Under the pieces are notes generated by a model, which worked only from the letters and a program-made list of their open reading frames with translations, did no database searches and was not told the DNA's origin. DNA of 64,000 nucleotides from Bryum argenteum (lineage: Eukaryota; Streptophyta; Bryopsida; Bryales; Bryaceae): assembly GCA_037043015.1 (NCBI GenBank), contig CM073324.1:16768597-16832596 (forward strand), read 5' to 3'. A program made the translations under genes and the position numbers. Positions 1 to 10,666 of the stretch are shown in pieces. Numbering within the stretch: position 1 is the first letter of the stretch; every line of letters begins with the position of its first letter.

Positions 1-340
1 TTCTATTCTAGAATTGTCTCCTAAACTGTATTAAATAGCTACTTTCATAAATTCATATTTCTTGTAAATTTGCTTTACTTTGTATAATATTGGTTGTTAA
101 TGATAGAGTAATGTATAGTCTTGCCATTAGACTATAATAATCTAATCTATAAGTAATCAATAATATTTAATTCCTTCTTGAAGTAAGCCAAAAGACACTG
201 TTTATTGTTTTTATTTTCTTTTTATATTTTCTTTAAGTATTTGAGGATTACCCCAATCAGAAACCCGCGCCAATGGAGGACAAGCAGTAAGAGAAAAAGT
301 TGATATTATTCTGAAAAGACCCTTAAGTACTGCCGCTTTT
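1..340. other. AT-rich spacer, nothing recognised
   Basis: No ORF of note, no RNA gene and no inverted-repeat end was seen. It ends where the GATGTC-rich subterminal region of the CACTA-like element begins. Confidence 0.5.
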
Positions 341-1243
341 TAATAAATGACGTCTAGGAGGATGTCGTGCAAAACATCTTCATAGACATCCAAGTAGATG
401 TCTACGCGGACATTCATGCCTGACTGTAGTTATGGTAAGTTGGACATCGTGTTAGACATCCGACTAGATGTTGAATTACTTGTCAACTGGTCCGACGTGG
501 AGTTTTTGTTGCCATGTAGATAAAGCGCTGTAAATAACTTTTTTGGTCTATGTCCACGTGTTTTTTGAGGATTAAATATCCACGAAATCACTTTTAATTA
601 TTTTTTCGGCACCATTGTTATCTTATAGATATTATATTTTATATATAATATTTTTTAAATATTTTTAAATCATACAAAATTAAAAAATTATAATATTATA
701 ATTTATTTGAATATATGATAAAAATTTTAAAAATATATTTTTTATTGAAATATAATTATATATTATGATATTTTTTTTAAAAAAAGACCAATGAAAAAAT
801 AGTGAGAATAGCCTGAAATTAGTATTTTCAGTATTGCCACATCACATAATGATTTAGGAAGAAAAAAAAAAAAAAAAGAAAAAAAAAGGGTGATGTTTTT
901 TTTCTACTTTTGAAAACCGGTGCCCATTCACCTACTCTTTTAACATTAGAAATGCTTTTTACCCTGTCCACCAGTAAATTTTGGTCGTTTTTACCTTGCT
1001 GGTCCAAAATCCCTTGCCAACGTGGCAGTTTGATGTCTATCGAGATGTCTTCAAAGACATACATGTCTTCACCAACACCTTCTTGTTTGGTGATGTCTTC
1101 ATACCCCTCCAATCCAAAATATGCCCGTTAGACGTACAGACATCCTCCTGTCTTTGAAGACATCTATTAAGACAGTAAGACATCACAAAATATATTAGAC
1201 ATCACATAAGACATCGCGAAAAACAGGGGTTTCTTATAGTGAG
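341..1243. mobile_element. CACTA-like DNA transposon remnant (right end clear)
   Basis: The right edge reads, on the minus strand, CACTATAAGAAA (1232-1243), the typical start of a CACTA terminal inverted repeat. Short GATGTC/GACATC motifs are densely scattered in two blocks (about 341-480 and 1020-1220), as expected for CACTA subterminal repeats, around an AT-rich core (about 580-830). No matching left terminus and no transposase were found, so this is either a non-autonomous copy with a lost left end or a fragment. The left boundary is a guess based on where the motif begins. The ORFs in this stretch are low-complexity and are not credible genes. Confidence 0.5.
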
Positions 1244-1824
1244 CCAAGCATTTAATAAGGGACTTCTCAATTTGGGGCTTCGTGATCCTCAACTATGTTG
1301 ATTTTAGTGAGGAGGTGTCATAGTGCATGCTATTGGTAAGACATTATAATGCAAATCTAGTTAAAACAATGTATCATGTATAAAAATTACTACATGTTAA
1401 CATGTAGAGCTTGTAAGAGACTTTTGTTCTAATATGGAAGACTATAAACTTACCCTAAAATATGAATTGATCACTTTATAAATTCTACAAATTAAAGATA
1501 ACTTCTTGCATTTATTGTTCCAATTTGTATTTTCTCTTATATAAGTGAACATATCTGCATAAAGTTTTATGAAGGTTTATAAAGTTATTGGATATCAATA
1601 TATGCTTTTGTGTTAAATACACACATCACTAAAAATCATCTTACGTGCGGCTCTGCCATTTACTCTAGCGGCTATTCGAGCGGCTCCCCAGTCAACTACT
1701 TCTTTGATTTTCCACCAATGCCCTTTTGTGTGAGCTGCTTTCTATTTCGGTATAGGTTGGCAGCCTATTGTAGTTTCAACGCTAGGGATTTAGAGAATCA
1801 TGTGCGCAAGCTAGAGTTTTAGCG
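1244..1824. other. Spacer, no gene seen
   Basis: AT-rich at first, becoming GC-richer after 1640. A 70-codon ORF (1610-1822) has no recognisable motif and runs into the minisatellite block, so I do not call it a gene. Confidence 0.4.
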
Positions 1825-1854
1825 TTGCGTGCACACGCTAGGGTTTTACCTTTA

Positions 1855-2290
1855 GCAAATCGGCGGCCTTGTTTCAACCTTGTTCAACCTGGTTTCGGCG
1901 GCCTTGCCTTGTTTCGGCATCGGCGGCCTTGTTTCAATCTTGTTCGGCCTTGTTTCAACCTTGTTCAACCTTGTTTCAGCGACCTTGCGTTGTTTCGGAA
2001 TCGGCGGCCTTGTTTCAACCTTGTTCAACCTTGTTCAGCCTTGTTTCGGCGGCCTTGCCTTGTTACAGCCTTGAGCCTTGTTTCAGCCTTGTTTTAGCCT
2101 TTTTCCGCAACCATGTTTCAGCCTTGAGCCTTGTTTCGGCCTTGTTCTGGCCTTGTTTCGGGCTTTCGGCGGCCTTGTTAAGGAGCCTTGTTTCAGCTTT
2201 CGGCAGCCTCATTTCTGCAGCCTTGTTTTAGGAGCCTTGTTTTGGTAGCCTTGTTTTGGGAGCCTTGTTTTGGCAACCTTATTTTTGCCT
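1855..2290. repeat. Degenerate GC-rich minisatellite (CCTTGTTTC units)
   Basis: About 430 bp made of short variant units such as CCTTGTTTCGGC, CCTTGTTCAACC and GGCGGCCTTG, with no fixed period. It creates several overlapping open frames of biased composition that are artefacts. The same vocabulary (CCGATTTG/GGCCTTG, GTGCACACGCTAGGG) recurs in opposite orientation at about 33770-33990 and, more diverged, at 7960-8420. In each place it lies beside a copy of the dispersed repeat described below, so it is probably a variable part of that element. Confidence 0.7.
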
Positions 2291-2624
2291 CACAAGCCCT
2301 CAATTTTACCGAATCGGCTAAAACTCGCCTTCTTCAGCGTCATACCTGCATGTGCAGGCGTACACGCTAGGGCTTTAGCAGATTGGCCTTCCTTCATCCT
2401 CATATGCACACGCTATCAGATTGACCTTCCTTCATCCTCATATCAGTCATATGCATACGCTGCTATCGACCAGTCATTAGCCTCCTATTAGCAGTTTTAT
2501 CAAATTAGCCTTCCTTTGGTCGCATATGCCCTAAGACTAGAGCTTATAGTCGATACAAAGTAGACAGAACCCAGATTGACCATCGACCGCATGCACGTGC
2601 TAAGATTACACTTTGCAAGCTCCG

Positions 2625-3311
2625 CTCTTTTATCACATTCTCAAGTCAAGGATTTTGTGGTAAGTGTTCTTTCTTTTTTCAACCATTTCTAAAAGTGTCA
2701 ACTTCAAGTAATAGTGTGCGATTGTTGTAAGTGTTTGATACTAGTTTGGTATACTAGTGTGAGAGTTTGTGGTAAGAGTGTTGTATATTGGCATTTTAGT
2801 AGTTTAGTAGAAAAATAAGGTGACCACATCATAAATTCATAATTGCCACATGTATATTTAGGAATCGAGTGGACAAAGTTGCAGATTTAGAGGACGACAA
2901 GATCGCAAAGGGGGTGGGTGCCCAAGATTTATTAAGAGACTTGGGTGAAATGTCAACATCCTCTACAGTATGGATTTCTAACTTTTCCAATTTCTACATT
3001 GTTTTTGAGATTATAGAACAAATGATAGTAACAAGATTGTTGTGGTCATTTCAAAAGAACAAGATCCAAAATCTTTCCTCTTCTTGTACTTAGCTACATA
3101 CTACAAATGACATATTAGCAAGGGTAGGTAATATGGATATCTTCTTCACATGCCCCTTAACTTTATTGGTCAACAAATTATGAAGTTTTTCATATCAACC
3201 ATAATAATCACACAAACTAAGACAAGCTTATAACTTCCTATTGATCAACACTTTAAATAAAGTAGGAACACCTTGTTGTCACTCCTATCACTAGTACACA
3301 GATAAACTTGA
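2625..3311 (+). repeat. Dispersed repeat family 1, copy A
   Basis: From CTCAAGTCAAGGATTT (about 2640) to about 3290 the sequence matches, with many substitutions and small indels, 17610-18215 in the same orientation and 33190-33735 and 7280-7960 in the opposite orientation. Shared landmarks are GTGAGAGTTTGTGGTAAGAG, GACAAGATTGCAAAGGGGG, AACAAGATCCAAAATC and ATATCAACCATAATAATCAC. There is no coding capacity and no clear terminal repeats, so the class is unknown. It is interrupted at 3312 by the SINE-like insertion. Confidence 0.75.
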
Positions 3312-3603
3312 TCACCACTATAGTCCACCCAACTATTGTGGGGGGTTCTTAGATTTTCTTGTATGGATAGCTACCTCAAAGCCCTTTGGCATGGGAGGAT
3401 ACTATGTCAAGTATCTTCAAGGCACTAGTAACTAGGCTACAAAGTAGCGTAGTTATAGTGTCTACGCTCGAGAGGGGGAAGTAGTATAGTTCCAATTTTC
3501 CCTTCATTGTCCGGTGGCCATCGGGATATTAGAATTACGAACAGACACTTCATTTACGCAGGCCCCTTAGAAAGGGATTGGGGTTGAATCTATCTATCTA
3601 TCT
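3312..3603 (+). mobile_element. SINE-like retroposon, 292 bp, with 13-bp target duplication
   Basis: The insert is flanked by identical 13-mers CAGATAAACTTGA (3299-3311 and 3604-3616) and ends in a CTATCTATCTAT tail, the signature of target-primed retroposition. Its last ~105 bp (about 3490-3600, including GTCCGGTGG and CCCCTTAGAA) recur at 20904-21006, where a shorter copy also ends in a CTATCTAT tail and carries its own target duplication. I do not see a convincing tRNA-type A/B box at the 5' end, so whether it is a SINE or a short LINE tail is open. Confidence 0.65.
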
Positions 3604-3804
3604 CAGATAAACTTGAGAAACTAGAAAGCAAATTTCACGGTACACCTCTATACTTGTATAAACAAGATGTACTTATTATAAGGTTTCTTAAAAATGGCAC
3701 AACAAACTAATTCAACTACATATTGTAATCATAACGTATGGTATCACTTTTGTTCACAATTGCTTCTACATATACTGAAAGCAGCAGGATTGCAGGAAGT
3801 CGGC

Positions 3805-4425
3805 ATGAGGAGGGAGGGGCAAGAGCGAGGAAAGTCCTCGAACAAGAGCCGACATCGCAAAGCTCGCAAACCTCTTCCCAAGCACAAGCAGATGACCGCT
3901 GACGATCGTGTTCTCACCGACTCTCTGGACGATCGCGAGGTTGTCAATTTGGAACTAAATGTGAAAAGCTCGGAGAAGACTTCTACCTCGTTTCATGCAT
4001 CCAACGTGATTCCTGCCGATGATGAAAAGGCGGTCCATGGTGAAGGATCTAGCGCTGGAGCGAAGCTTGACATTCCTGCCATTGAAGAGGCGTTTCGCAA
4101 CCAGTTGGGCATCGTCAAAAATGCAGTAGATGCAGCTAACGTCATTCCTGCTGGTGATGAAGAGGCGGTCCAGGGGATGGCATCGAGCGTTAAATCGAAG
4201 CTTGACATTCCTGCCATTGAAGAGGTGTTTCGCAATCAGTTTGGCATCGTCAAAAATGCAGTAGAAGGCGATAGCTTTGCAGAAACTCAGTTTACTAGAA
4301 GATGGGGAGCCGTGCTGAGTGAGGAGAGCGAAGATATCGAAGAATTTGTGGAAGTCTCTAAGCCCGAAGATGAGACGGAAGACGACGATGACTGGTTTGT
4401 GGTACCAGCTGGGAATCGTGGGTGA
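3805..4425 (+). CDS. Unrecognised small acidic protein, paralogue 1 (with internal duplication)
   Basis: I do not recognise this family. The protein has a basic N-terminus (RREGQERGKSSNKSRHRKAR), a repeated central unit and an acidic C-terminus ending in DDDDWFVV. It is clearly homologous to the product at 6370-6888: both carry KLDIPAIEEAF, FAETQFTRRWGAVLSEES and a D/E-rich tail ending near W-x-V-V. Downstream DNA is also alike (CAACCGCTTC just after the stop, then AGAGCATCT). Here a 45-residue unit (NVIPA...KNAV) occurs twice in tandem (about 4003-4137 and 4138-4269); the paralogue has one. The frame is open upstream to a Met at 3694, but similarity to the paralogue starts at GAAGTCGGC after a TTGCAG (3790-3795), which looks like a splice acceptor. 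An upstream coding exon is therefore possible, and I give the first Met inside the conserved part. Confidence 0.55.
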   Translation: MRREGQERGKSSNKSRHRKARKPLPKHKQMTADDRVLTDSLDDREVVNLELNVKSSEKTSTSFHASNVIPADDEKAVHGEGSSAGAKLDIPAIEEAFRNQLGIVKNAVDAANVIPAGDEEAVQGMASSVKSKLDIPAIEEVFRNQFGIVKNAVEGDSFAETQFTRRWGAVLSEESEDIEEFVEVSKPEDETEDDDDWFVVPAGNRG

Positions 4426-4966
4426 AGTCAACCGCTTCTAAATTTGTGACTTATAGAGCATCTAGTGGAGGAGTCTTGATAGAATGTGTAGTTTGTGTCG
4501 TGTGATTAAGGTGGGTTGGAATGGAGAGAGGAGGCAAGACAATATAAAATGGATTAATTGGCAGTGACATAGCTATGAGTAGATTACATATCCGGTAATC
4601 TAGAGAACTAGCAACTGTTACCTTAGTTACGTCAAACAACGTTCTTTCATGTTTCTAGTATGTCCAGACTCTAAGATGGAAATGACTTTTGTGTCGGTGC
4701 CACATCGATCACTTTTCTTTGGCCCAAACTCTATTTATACCTGTGCACAACCAGTTTAGATGGCAATTTTCATTACTGGGCAAAATCATTCTTTCAACAT
4801 GTGTTACAATTTTATTTCACAAAATCACATGCAATTGATCAAGTTAGTGCAAGGAATCAAAAGATTCATACGTGGAAGGGTCAGGAGAGTAGAGAGTCTG
4901 ACACACAACAATGTGGGTAAGCGATTATTTTTATGCGCACGCTACAGTCAAACTTTGGAGCCGCTC

Positions 4967-4971
<5 letters not shown>
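4426..4971. other. 3' flank of paralogue 1, then spacer
   Basis: The first ~80 bp keep similarity to the 3' flank of the paralogue and are probably 3' UTR. No other gene is supported. Confidence 0.45.

Positions 4972-5048
<77 letters not shown>
4972..5048. repeat. (AT)n microsatellite
   Basis: About 38 uninterrupted TA dinucleotides. Poly-IY open frames on both strands here are artefacts of the repeat. Confidence 0.95.
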
Positions 5049-5051
<3 letters not shown>

Positions 5052-5129
5052 CCATGTTCGAAAACAAATTTGTATAATTTTGACATATGATATATTCATT
5101 TAATATTATAGCAAAAACCTCAAATTTAT

Positions 5130-5760
5130 CAATCGCATTCTTCTCCTAAAATGGCGCGCTTTAGGGTGCAAAAAATGAAACACATAAGCTAGGTTTCTTT
5201 TTGGCCTCAAAATGACATATCGCCAAAATGGTACATGAGATAACTCCATTTTAATAAAAAAGTCATAAACCTAATAGAGGTGTTTTTCACAAGATTCTTT
5301 AGTTGGTAACATGAAACTCTTTAAAGAAGAAGAGCATTCTAAGTCATAGGTCTAGGACCTCAATTTTGTTAAAATGGCATCAGTTCATTAAAATAGTGCA
5401 TTTTGGGGGTGCGATAGAGTTTTGTCAATTTTGGACATTAATGGGCAAATATTTCTTGAACTGCCATGTTTTTGAACGGCCATTGAATAATATTTGCCTT
5501 TCATCGAGATTTTTCTCCACTTCAAATGTATTGTCCTTTGACTGCGTTCAAAGGTCAAACACCATACAAATGTGTATTATGGAATTTTTGGTGATTACAA
5601 AAATTCATAAATATTACTGAGGACGTGTATGATATTAAAAAATGTGCCATTTTACAAGTATAATAATTTGTGAATTACAATGACACGTTTTAGAACGCCA
5701 CCAACATGGCATGTGCAAGAAATACCACCATTTTAATGAGGTCCTAGCTGAACAAAGTAT
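5130..5760. repeat. Dispersed repeat family 2 (AAAATGGCA-rich), copy 1
   Basis: Non-coding block with many AAAATGGCA/TGCCATTTT-type words, a CTCAATTTTGTTAAAATGGC segment, and a GACTGCGTTCAAAGGTCAAA segment that corresponds in inverse order to parts of 31459-32830. Related blocks are at 18216-18800 and 34830-35740. No ends or coding capacity were recognised. Confidence 0.6.
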
Positions 5761-6369
5761 TCGTCATTGGTCAAGCCATTAACTCGAGGACATTGCAAAA
5801 TTGGTATAGTTAGAAGCTGAGGTGGAAGTTGTAGCTTCCCACCATAGGGCTAACAGACTAACTGCTCGTTACAGAAATTGATTGTACCACTCAAGTATTT
5901 CCCTTGTTTAGTCTTGATTTCAGTCTTGATTCTTTTATATAGTTATTTTATTTAGTCAAGTTATATCAAGTTGGATTATTGTTAAGAGTATTATAATATT
6001 TTGGTGAGGCTGAGCATTCCTCGATTGCCATAAATTGTTAACAACTAACAGATTAAACTGGAGGGTGCGGTCGACAAAAGTGGCCTTTGGTACCGAATTT
6101 TGTTTTGTTCCTAGAATCATCTTCTACATATGAAGAAGAAATCTTGTCCCCAACACGATAACAATGACTCATCTCCACAAACACCAAAATGTAAATCACC
6201 CATGTTTAGTTAGAGGGTTAGAGAGCTAGTACGGCTCTGGCACGATTGTCCTCCCTCTCCCTCTGCTCTAGCAGAACTCAGACACTCCAAAAGCAATCTG
6301 ATTCATCAAAAACTCCCCCAACAGATGCTCTAACACTCCCAAAAGTGTAACAATTTGAAGCGGTTGAGA
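5761..6369. other. Spacer and 3' flank of paralogue 2
   Basis: The part next to 6370 (about 6220-6360) shares words with the 3' flank of paralogue 1 when read on the minus strand. Nothing else is recognised. Confidence 0.4.
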
Positions 6370-6888
6370 TCACGCATGATCCCCATTAACTACCACAATC
6401 CAGTCATCATCGTGGTCCTCCTCCTTCTCGACTTCCACGAATTCCTCATCACTCTCCTCACTTAGCACGGCTCCCCATCTTCTAGTAAACTGGGTCTCGG
6501 CAAACTTATCACCTTCCACTGCATTTTTGAAGATGCCCAATTTTGTGTGGAACGCCTCCTCAATAGCAGGAATGTCAAGCTTCGCTCCATCGGTGCTTCG
6601 AACAACCTCTTCATTACCAATGATCTTTGCTGCATCAATCGACGAACATGCCTTCTCTTTTTCGGAGCTTTCGATCACATTCCCGGTATTAGCAACCTCG
6701 CGATCGTGCTCAAAGTCCGTGAGAACAGGATCATCGACGCTCCTGATCTGCTTGGGAAGAGGTTCCCAAGCTTTGCACCGTCGGCTCTTGCTTGAGGGCT
6801 TCTTCCCTCGCACCTCCCTCCTAATGTCGACTTCCTGTTTTTCAATCGCACAAACCGACAATACGAACTTAGTGTCTGAAAGAAACAT
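6370..6888 (-). CDS. Unrecognised small acidic protein, paralogue 2
   Basis: Convergent (tail-to-tail) paralogue of the gene at 3805-4425, about 2 kb away. It has the same architecture: a basic segment (RREVRGKKPSSKSRR), one copy of the KLDIPAIEEAF...KNAVEGD unit, the strongly conserved FAETQFTRRWGAVLSEES, and an acidic tail ending DDDWIVVVNGD. The Met aligned with the suggested start of paralogue 1 is Ile here. Translation must therefore begin upstream, either at the in-frame Met at 6888 or in a separate exon joined at the AACAG just before the conserved GAAGTCGAC. A duplicated gene whose coding frame and 3' flank are both conserved argues for a real gene. Function is unknown, and no signal peptide or membrane segment is visible. 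Confidence 0.5.
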   Translation of the reverse strand: MFLSDTKFVLSVCAIEKQEVDIRREVRGKKPSSKSRRCKAWEPLPKQIRSVDDPVLTDFEHDREVANTGNVIESSEKEKACSSIDAAKIIGNEEVVRSTDGAKLDIPAIEEAFHTKLGIFKNAVEGDKFAETQFTRRWGAVLSEESDEEFVEVEKEEDHDDDWIVVVNGDHA

Positions 6889-7279
6889 TACAAGTTTAGT
6901 GTTTGATCGGCAAGTTAACTGCAGAAGCTTATTGAATAATGTTTTTGATTTCTATACTTGTAACGTTAAGAGAGTAAGGTACTAAGAACACTTATTATGG
7001 GTATTTTGGGCATTTGATGTTCATATTTTTATAATGTATAAGTAATCTAATAAGGAAACGAACAAAAGTGGAATCACAATATTATCATAGAATATAATCT
7101 TATTATGCAATTGAATTAGCCTATGGTAGTAGTTTAGATAAGACCTCATAATAAGTACACCATGTGTAGACAACTATGCAGGTGTGAGACCTCATAGTAA
7201 GTACACCATCAGTAAACAACTATGTAGGTGTATCGTAGAGTATACTACCAAGTCTCTAGTATGTATTTCCATTAGTATT
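6889..7279. other. AT-rich spacer
   Basis: Contains an imperfect duplication of an AAGACCTCATAATAAGTACA-type segment (about 7140 and 7185). No gene seen. Confidence 0.4.
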
Positions 7280-7960
7280 AGAAGAAGCAACAAGGTATAG
7301 GTGTTCCTCAATGAGAAGTTGACAGCTTGCATTATTAACAATTTTAAGTTTTGTAATGATTGTACTTAATTTGAGGGAATTATTAGTAAATTGTGAAGTT
7401 AGGTTATGTGAATAAAATGTTAATTTACCTAACCTTTATCATATGCCTTTTCTAGTTGAGTAAACGGAAAGGGAAGATTTTGGATATTCTAAAAGATCAC
7501 AATTGTGTTTGAACTTGTCATCATTAATATGTTATTCTCTCAAAAAGTCATAAGAATTGGAAAGGTTAGAAATCCATACTCCTAAGCATGCCGCCATTCC
7601 ACCCAAGTCTCTTACTTATGCTTGTCCACCACCGTTGCAATCTTCTCTTCTAATTGGCCTGCAGATTTGTCCACTTCTACCCTAATTATATATGTGGTGA
7701 TTTTGAATGTGGTCACCTTGTTCCCCTACTAAACTCTAAAATGCATATAGATTATAAACTTATCCCGAGCTCTCACAATATTATATCATATACTAATATC
7801 ATGCACTTACAAGAATCACATAGTACTAAATGGAGTAAACAAACTACTATGAATGATTGCAAAGAATTTAGAAATTTTCAAGCATAGAATAAAGATAGAC
7901 TACTCAACACTAAATCCTTGGCTTGAGGATGTGGCTACCAAATGGCTTGAAACCCTAATA
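7280..7960 (-). repeat. Dispersed repeat family 1, copy B (rearranged)
   Basis: Read on the minus strand this matches copies A and C. It has ATTTACCTAACCTT...ATATGCC, AAGATCACAATTGTG and CCAAGTCTCTTA near 7430-7620, then a second partial stretch (7660-7960) with GTGGTGATTTTGAATGTGGTCACC and CACTAAATCCTTGGCTTGAGG. The second stretch resembles 34017-34190. Confidence 0.6.
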
Positions 7961-8470
7961 TGCGTAGACACATGCTAAAGCCAAATGCGGCCGACAAGAG
8001 GCCGATTGCGATTAAGTCTAATATGTGTGCACACATGCGCACACCAAACGTGGCTGAAAGATGACCTATTGAGATCAATCTATATGCCCCTAATCTGCGT
8101 GCACGCATACACAGGCCAGACACGGTTGATAGGGGCCGATTGCAGCCAGACACGGTTGATAGGGGCCGATTGCAGTCCTGTTTGCAAACAATTGAAAGCT
8201 AAACACAGTTGATAGGAGGCCAATTGCAGTGAAGTCTAATGAGTGCACACATGCGTACAACAAATGTCGCTAAAAAGAGGCCGATTGCGGTCAAGCCTAC
8301 TTTGTGTGCACCAATTGTGGTCAAGCCTAATCTGCGTGCACCGATTGCCGTCAAGCCTAATGTGTGTGCACACATGCGCGCAGGCCAAACGCGGTTGATA
8401 GGGGCCAATTGCAGTTGATGGGAGGCCTTACCGTGTCTAAATACAACTAAAAAGGTGGATTTGGCTACCG
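7961..8470. repeat. Degenerate tandem repeat (GGCCGATTGC units)
   Basis: Imperfect repetition of GGTTGATAGGGGCCGATTGC, CGTGCACCGATTGC and GTCAAGCCTAAT-type units, including an almost exact ~26-bp doublet at about 8122-8175. This is the same minisatellite vocabulary as 1855-2290 and 33770-33990. Open frames on both strands are repeat artefacts. Confidence 0.65.
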
Positions 8471-8816
8471 AATGAAGTAGATATACTACTACATTGCAAA
8501 ACTTCAAAGTATCAAACATAGAAAAAGGAATGGAATACTCAACTGTAAATCGTTGGCTTGAGGATGTGGCAATCGAGTGGCTTCAAACCGTGATCTTTGC
8601 ACGTGCACATGCAAAGGCCGATTGGAGTTGATGCAAGGCCGATTTGCCTTCCATCCGCACACCTGCACATACAAGAAAAGTGGAAGGCCTTAGTCTTACC
8701 TTGTGCACATACAACAAAAATGGCGGTTTTAGTTTTGGTTCATCTTAGATTGCAGCGCGCACATGCAAAGGCCAATTAGGGTTCACAGGAGGTTGATTTG
8801 ACTACCGTTTGCAAAC
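8471..8816 (-). repeat. Further family 1 / minisatellite fragment
   Basis: Repeats the junction seen at 7900-7960 (CAAAGTATCAAACATAGAAA, then CGTTGGCTTGAGGATGTGGC) followed by GTGCACATGCAAAGGCCGATT words, suggesting a tandem partial copy. Confidence 0.5.
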
Positions 8817-9113
8817 ATGCAGCCGCTGGTGGAAGGTGTTATAATCATGAAGAAGAGGGTGAAACCTCAAAAGAAGCAAGTTCAAGTGAATAAGGTACTT
8901 CTAAAGGGGGTAGCAACGAGGACGAGGGAGAGGATGACGGAGAAGTTTCCTAAGTTGAGTTCAAGGGCTGCAGCTAGCTGGGAGCACGAGAAAGAAACAC
9001 AGAGAGACACGAGGGGTAGCTGCGAGGGAGAGGACGACGGAGAGGTTGCCGAAGTTGAGTTCAAGGGCTGCGGCTCGAGCACGAGAAAGAAACTCAGAGA
9101 GAGACGAAGCTGA
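8817..9113 (+). other. Short basic/acidic ORF with internal ~90-bp duplication; doubtful gene
   Basis: A 98-codon open frame in which GAGGATGACGGAGAAG...CACGAGAAAGAAAC is repeated about 90 bp later with small changes. Composition is E/K/R-rich, with no recognisable domain. It lies just outside the left terminus of the large transposon. It may be a fragment of an older gene or a chance ORF. Confidence 0.2.
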
Positions 9114-9173
9114 GTCATCATTAGATGATGGTAGTGTAGATGATCGGGACTAATATTGCTCGGGGAGTTCACT

Positions 9174-10666
9174 GCGATAATATTAGAAAACAACGTGCGG
9201 GAAAATATAGGGTAATTTATATTCACAAAATGAAAAACTTAGAATTTTCTTAGAAGTAATATAGGTGAGTATGTATGATAAAATGTGTATTATAAATAAT
9301 ATAGGCTTGATATAAACAACGCATATTTTTAAAATATTTGTAAAAATATACCTTAGGATTTAAAGATCCTAGGTTTTTTTTTTTTTAAAATAGGGTGTCC
9401 TTTGTGTTCAAAGGCAAGAAAAATTTGGATGAAAAATTACGTTGATTCAGTTGAAAAAAGGGGATGAAAAAATGATGAGGATGGATGATGGATTGGAGTT
9501 TAGGGTTTAGTGGGGGAGAACGTTGCCGGAGGATTAGGTTTCGAGAGTTTTCTTGTCACCTTTCTGAGAGGTGGGGTTTGCAGGTTCATTGTCTCTGATC
9601 TGAAAGGTGGGGTTTGCAAGTTTCGTGCGGGCATAATGTGTAGGATTCTTGCTCGGTTAAACAAACAGGTCTTTGGAGCTTTTAGTAGGTCATTTTCTCT
9701 CATTACTTTGAGTGGAGGTCGAATCTTCATACTGACCACACAATCAACCAGCGAAAGAAACAACCGACGAGGAACTCGTGCTTGCATGTAAGTGCTTGCT
9801 TCATGTAGTAAGATACAAGTGCTAGTGGCTGCTCTAAGCATTTACGGAGTATTCGAGGCTGTGTATCTTTGCTTTGAGTAAAGCGTTTCATTTCCATCAA
9901 CATATTCATGTATCCATGTTTGGAAAAGCATTTCCTCTTGTGTGTTGGGCGTGTCTTGGGCAAAAGCGTTTCCACCTATATTCGAGGCTTAGTGTACCGT
10001 CTAGCATGAAGAAGTGTCTTCCATTTCAAAGCCAGAAAACATATGCACATGAACTGGCCAATATCACAATATTCACCATTAAGTTGGCCAGTGCATGCTT
10101 GCAAGACGTTATCAAACTGCAGCAACAAGTGTTATGCTTGGGAGTTTTATCAATTGTTGTAAAATTGTAATTTATAATGGAAGCACAGGCTTCATGCATG
10201 CATTCCCCATGGCCCGTGCAGTTCTGATGATCTCCTAACTTAACCCTTTGGAGCCCACGCGGTGACATCGCCTTGAAAGTGTTTCCTCCTGTATTCGAGG
10301 CTAACTGTGTATTGTTGTATGATGCGTGAGCAAAAGCATTGAGAGTATATACTTTGTCTTGTCAAATCTTTCCCATGACTTTCTAAAGGCATCTTCTCAA
10401 CTTCTTGTATTATGCCACTGTTGTCTTATGCCACCGCTTGTGTGCAGCTATTCTATGTATGTGGCTTGGATTTATTACCGCGAAGCTTCTTGCAACTGAT
10501 CAAATCGACTGGACACCGAATAGTTTCTTCTTCACGTTGTCACAGGTACGTCTTTAGATTCCCGTTTGAGGTTTTAGGGTTTATTGTATGCTTCCTCCAA
10601 ATGCGGGTTTTGATCATAATATGTTATGCGTGTGTTAGGGTTTGGAATACTGTTTAAAATTGGGTA
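9174..10666 (+). other. 5' non-coding part of the transposon
   Basis: Includes a poly-T run (about 9374-9388), a GGTGGGGTTTGCA doublet (about 9570 and 9605) and the TATTCGAGGCT words. A 93-codon frame (9510-9791) has no recognisable motif. The stretch probably carries the promoter and untranslated leader of the transposase. Confidence 0.45.

Noticed and set aside
1825-2231. Overlapping frames of 64-120 codons rich in F, N, L, C and P
   Set aside because: They are produced by the CCTTGTTTC minisatellite; several frames are open at once with the same composition.
3500-3600. tRNA gene suggested by a GGGTTGAATCT stretch
   Set aside because: No cloverleaf could be drawn around it; it is the tail of the SINE-like element.
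3955-4431. Minus-strand frame of 158 codons opposite the acidic protein gene
   Set aside because: It is antisense to a frame conserved in the paralogue and has no independent conservation.
4760-5099. Frames on both strands ending in long poly-IY
   Set aside because: They run through the (AT)n microsatellite.
9500-9841. Short frames at the 5' side of the transposon
   Set aside because: No recognisable motif, and built partly on a GGTGGGGTTTGCA doublet.
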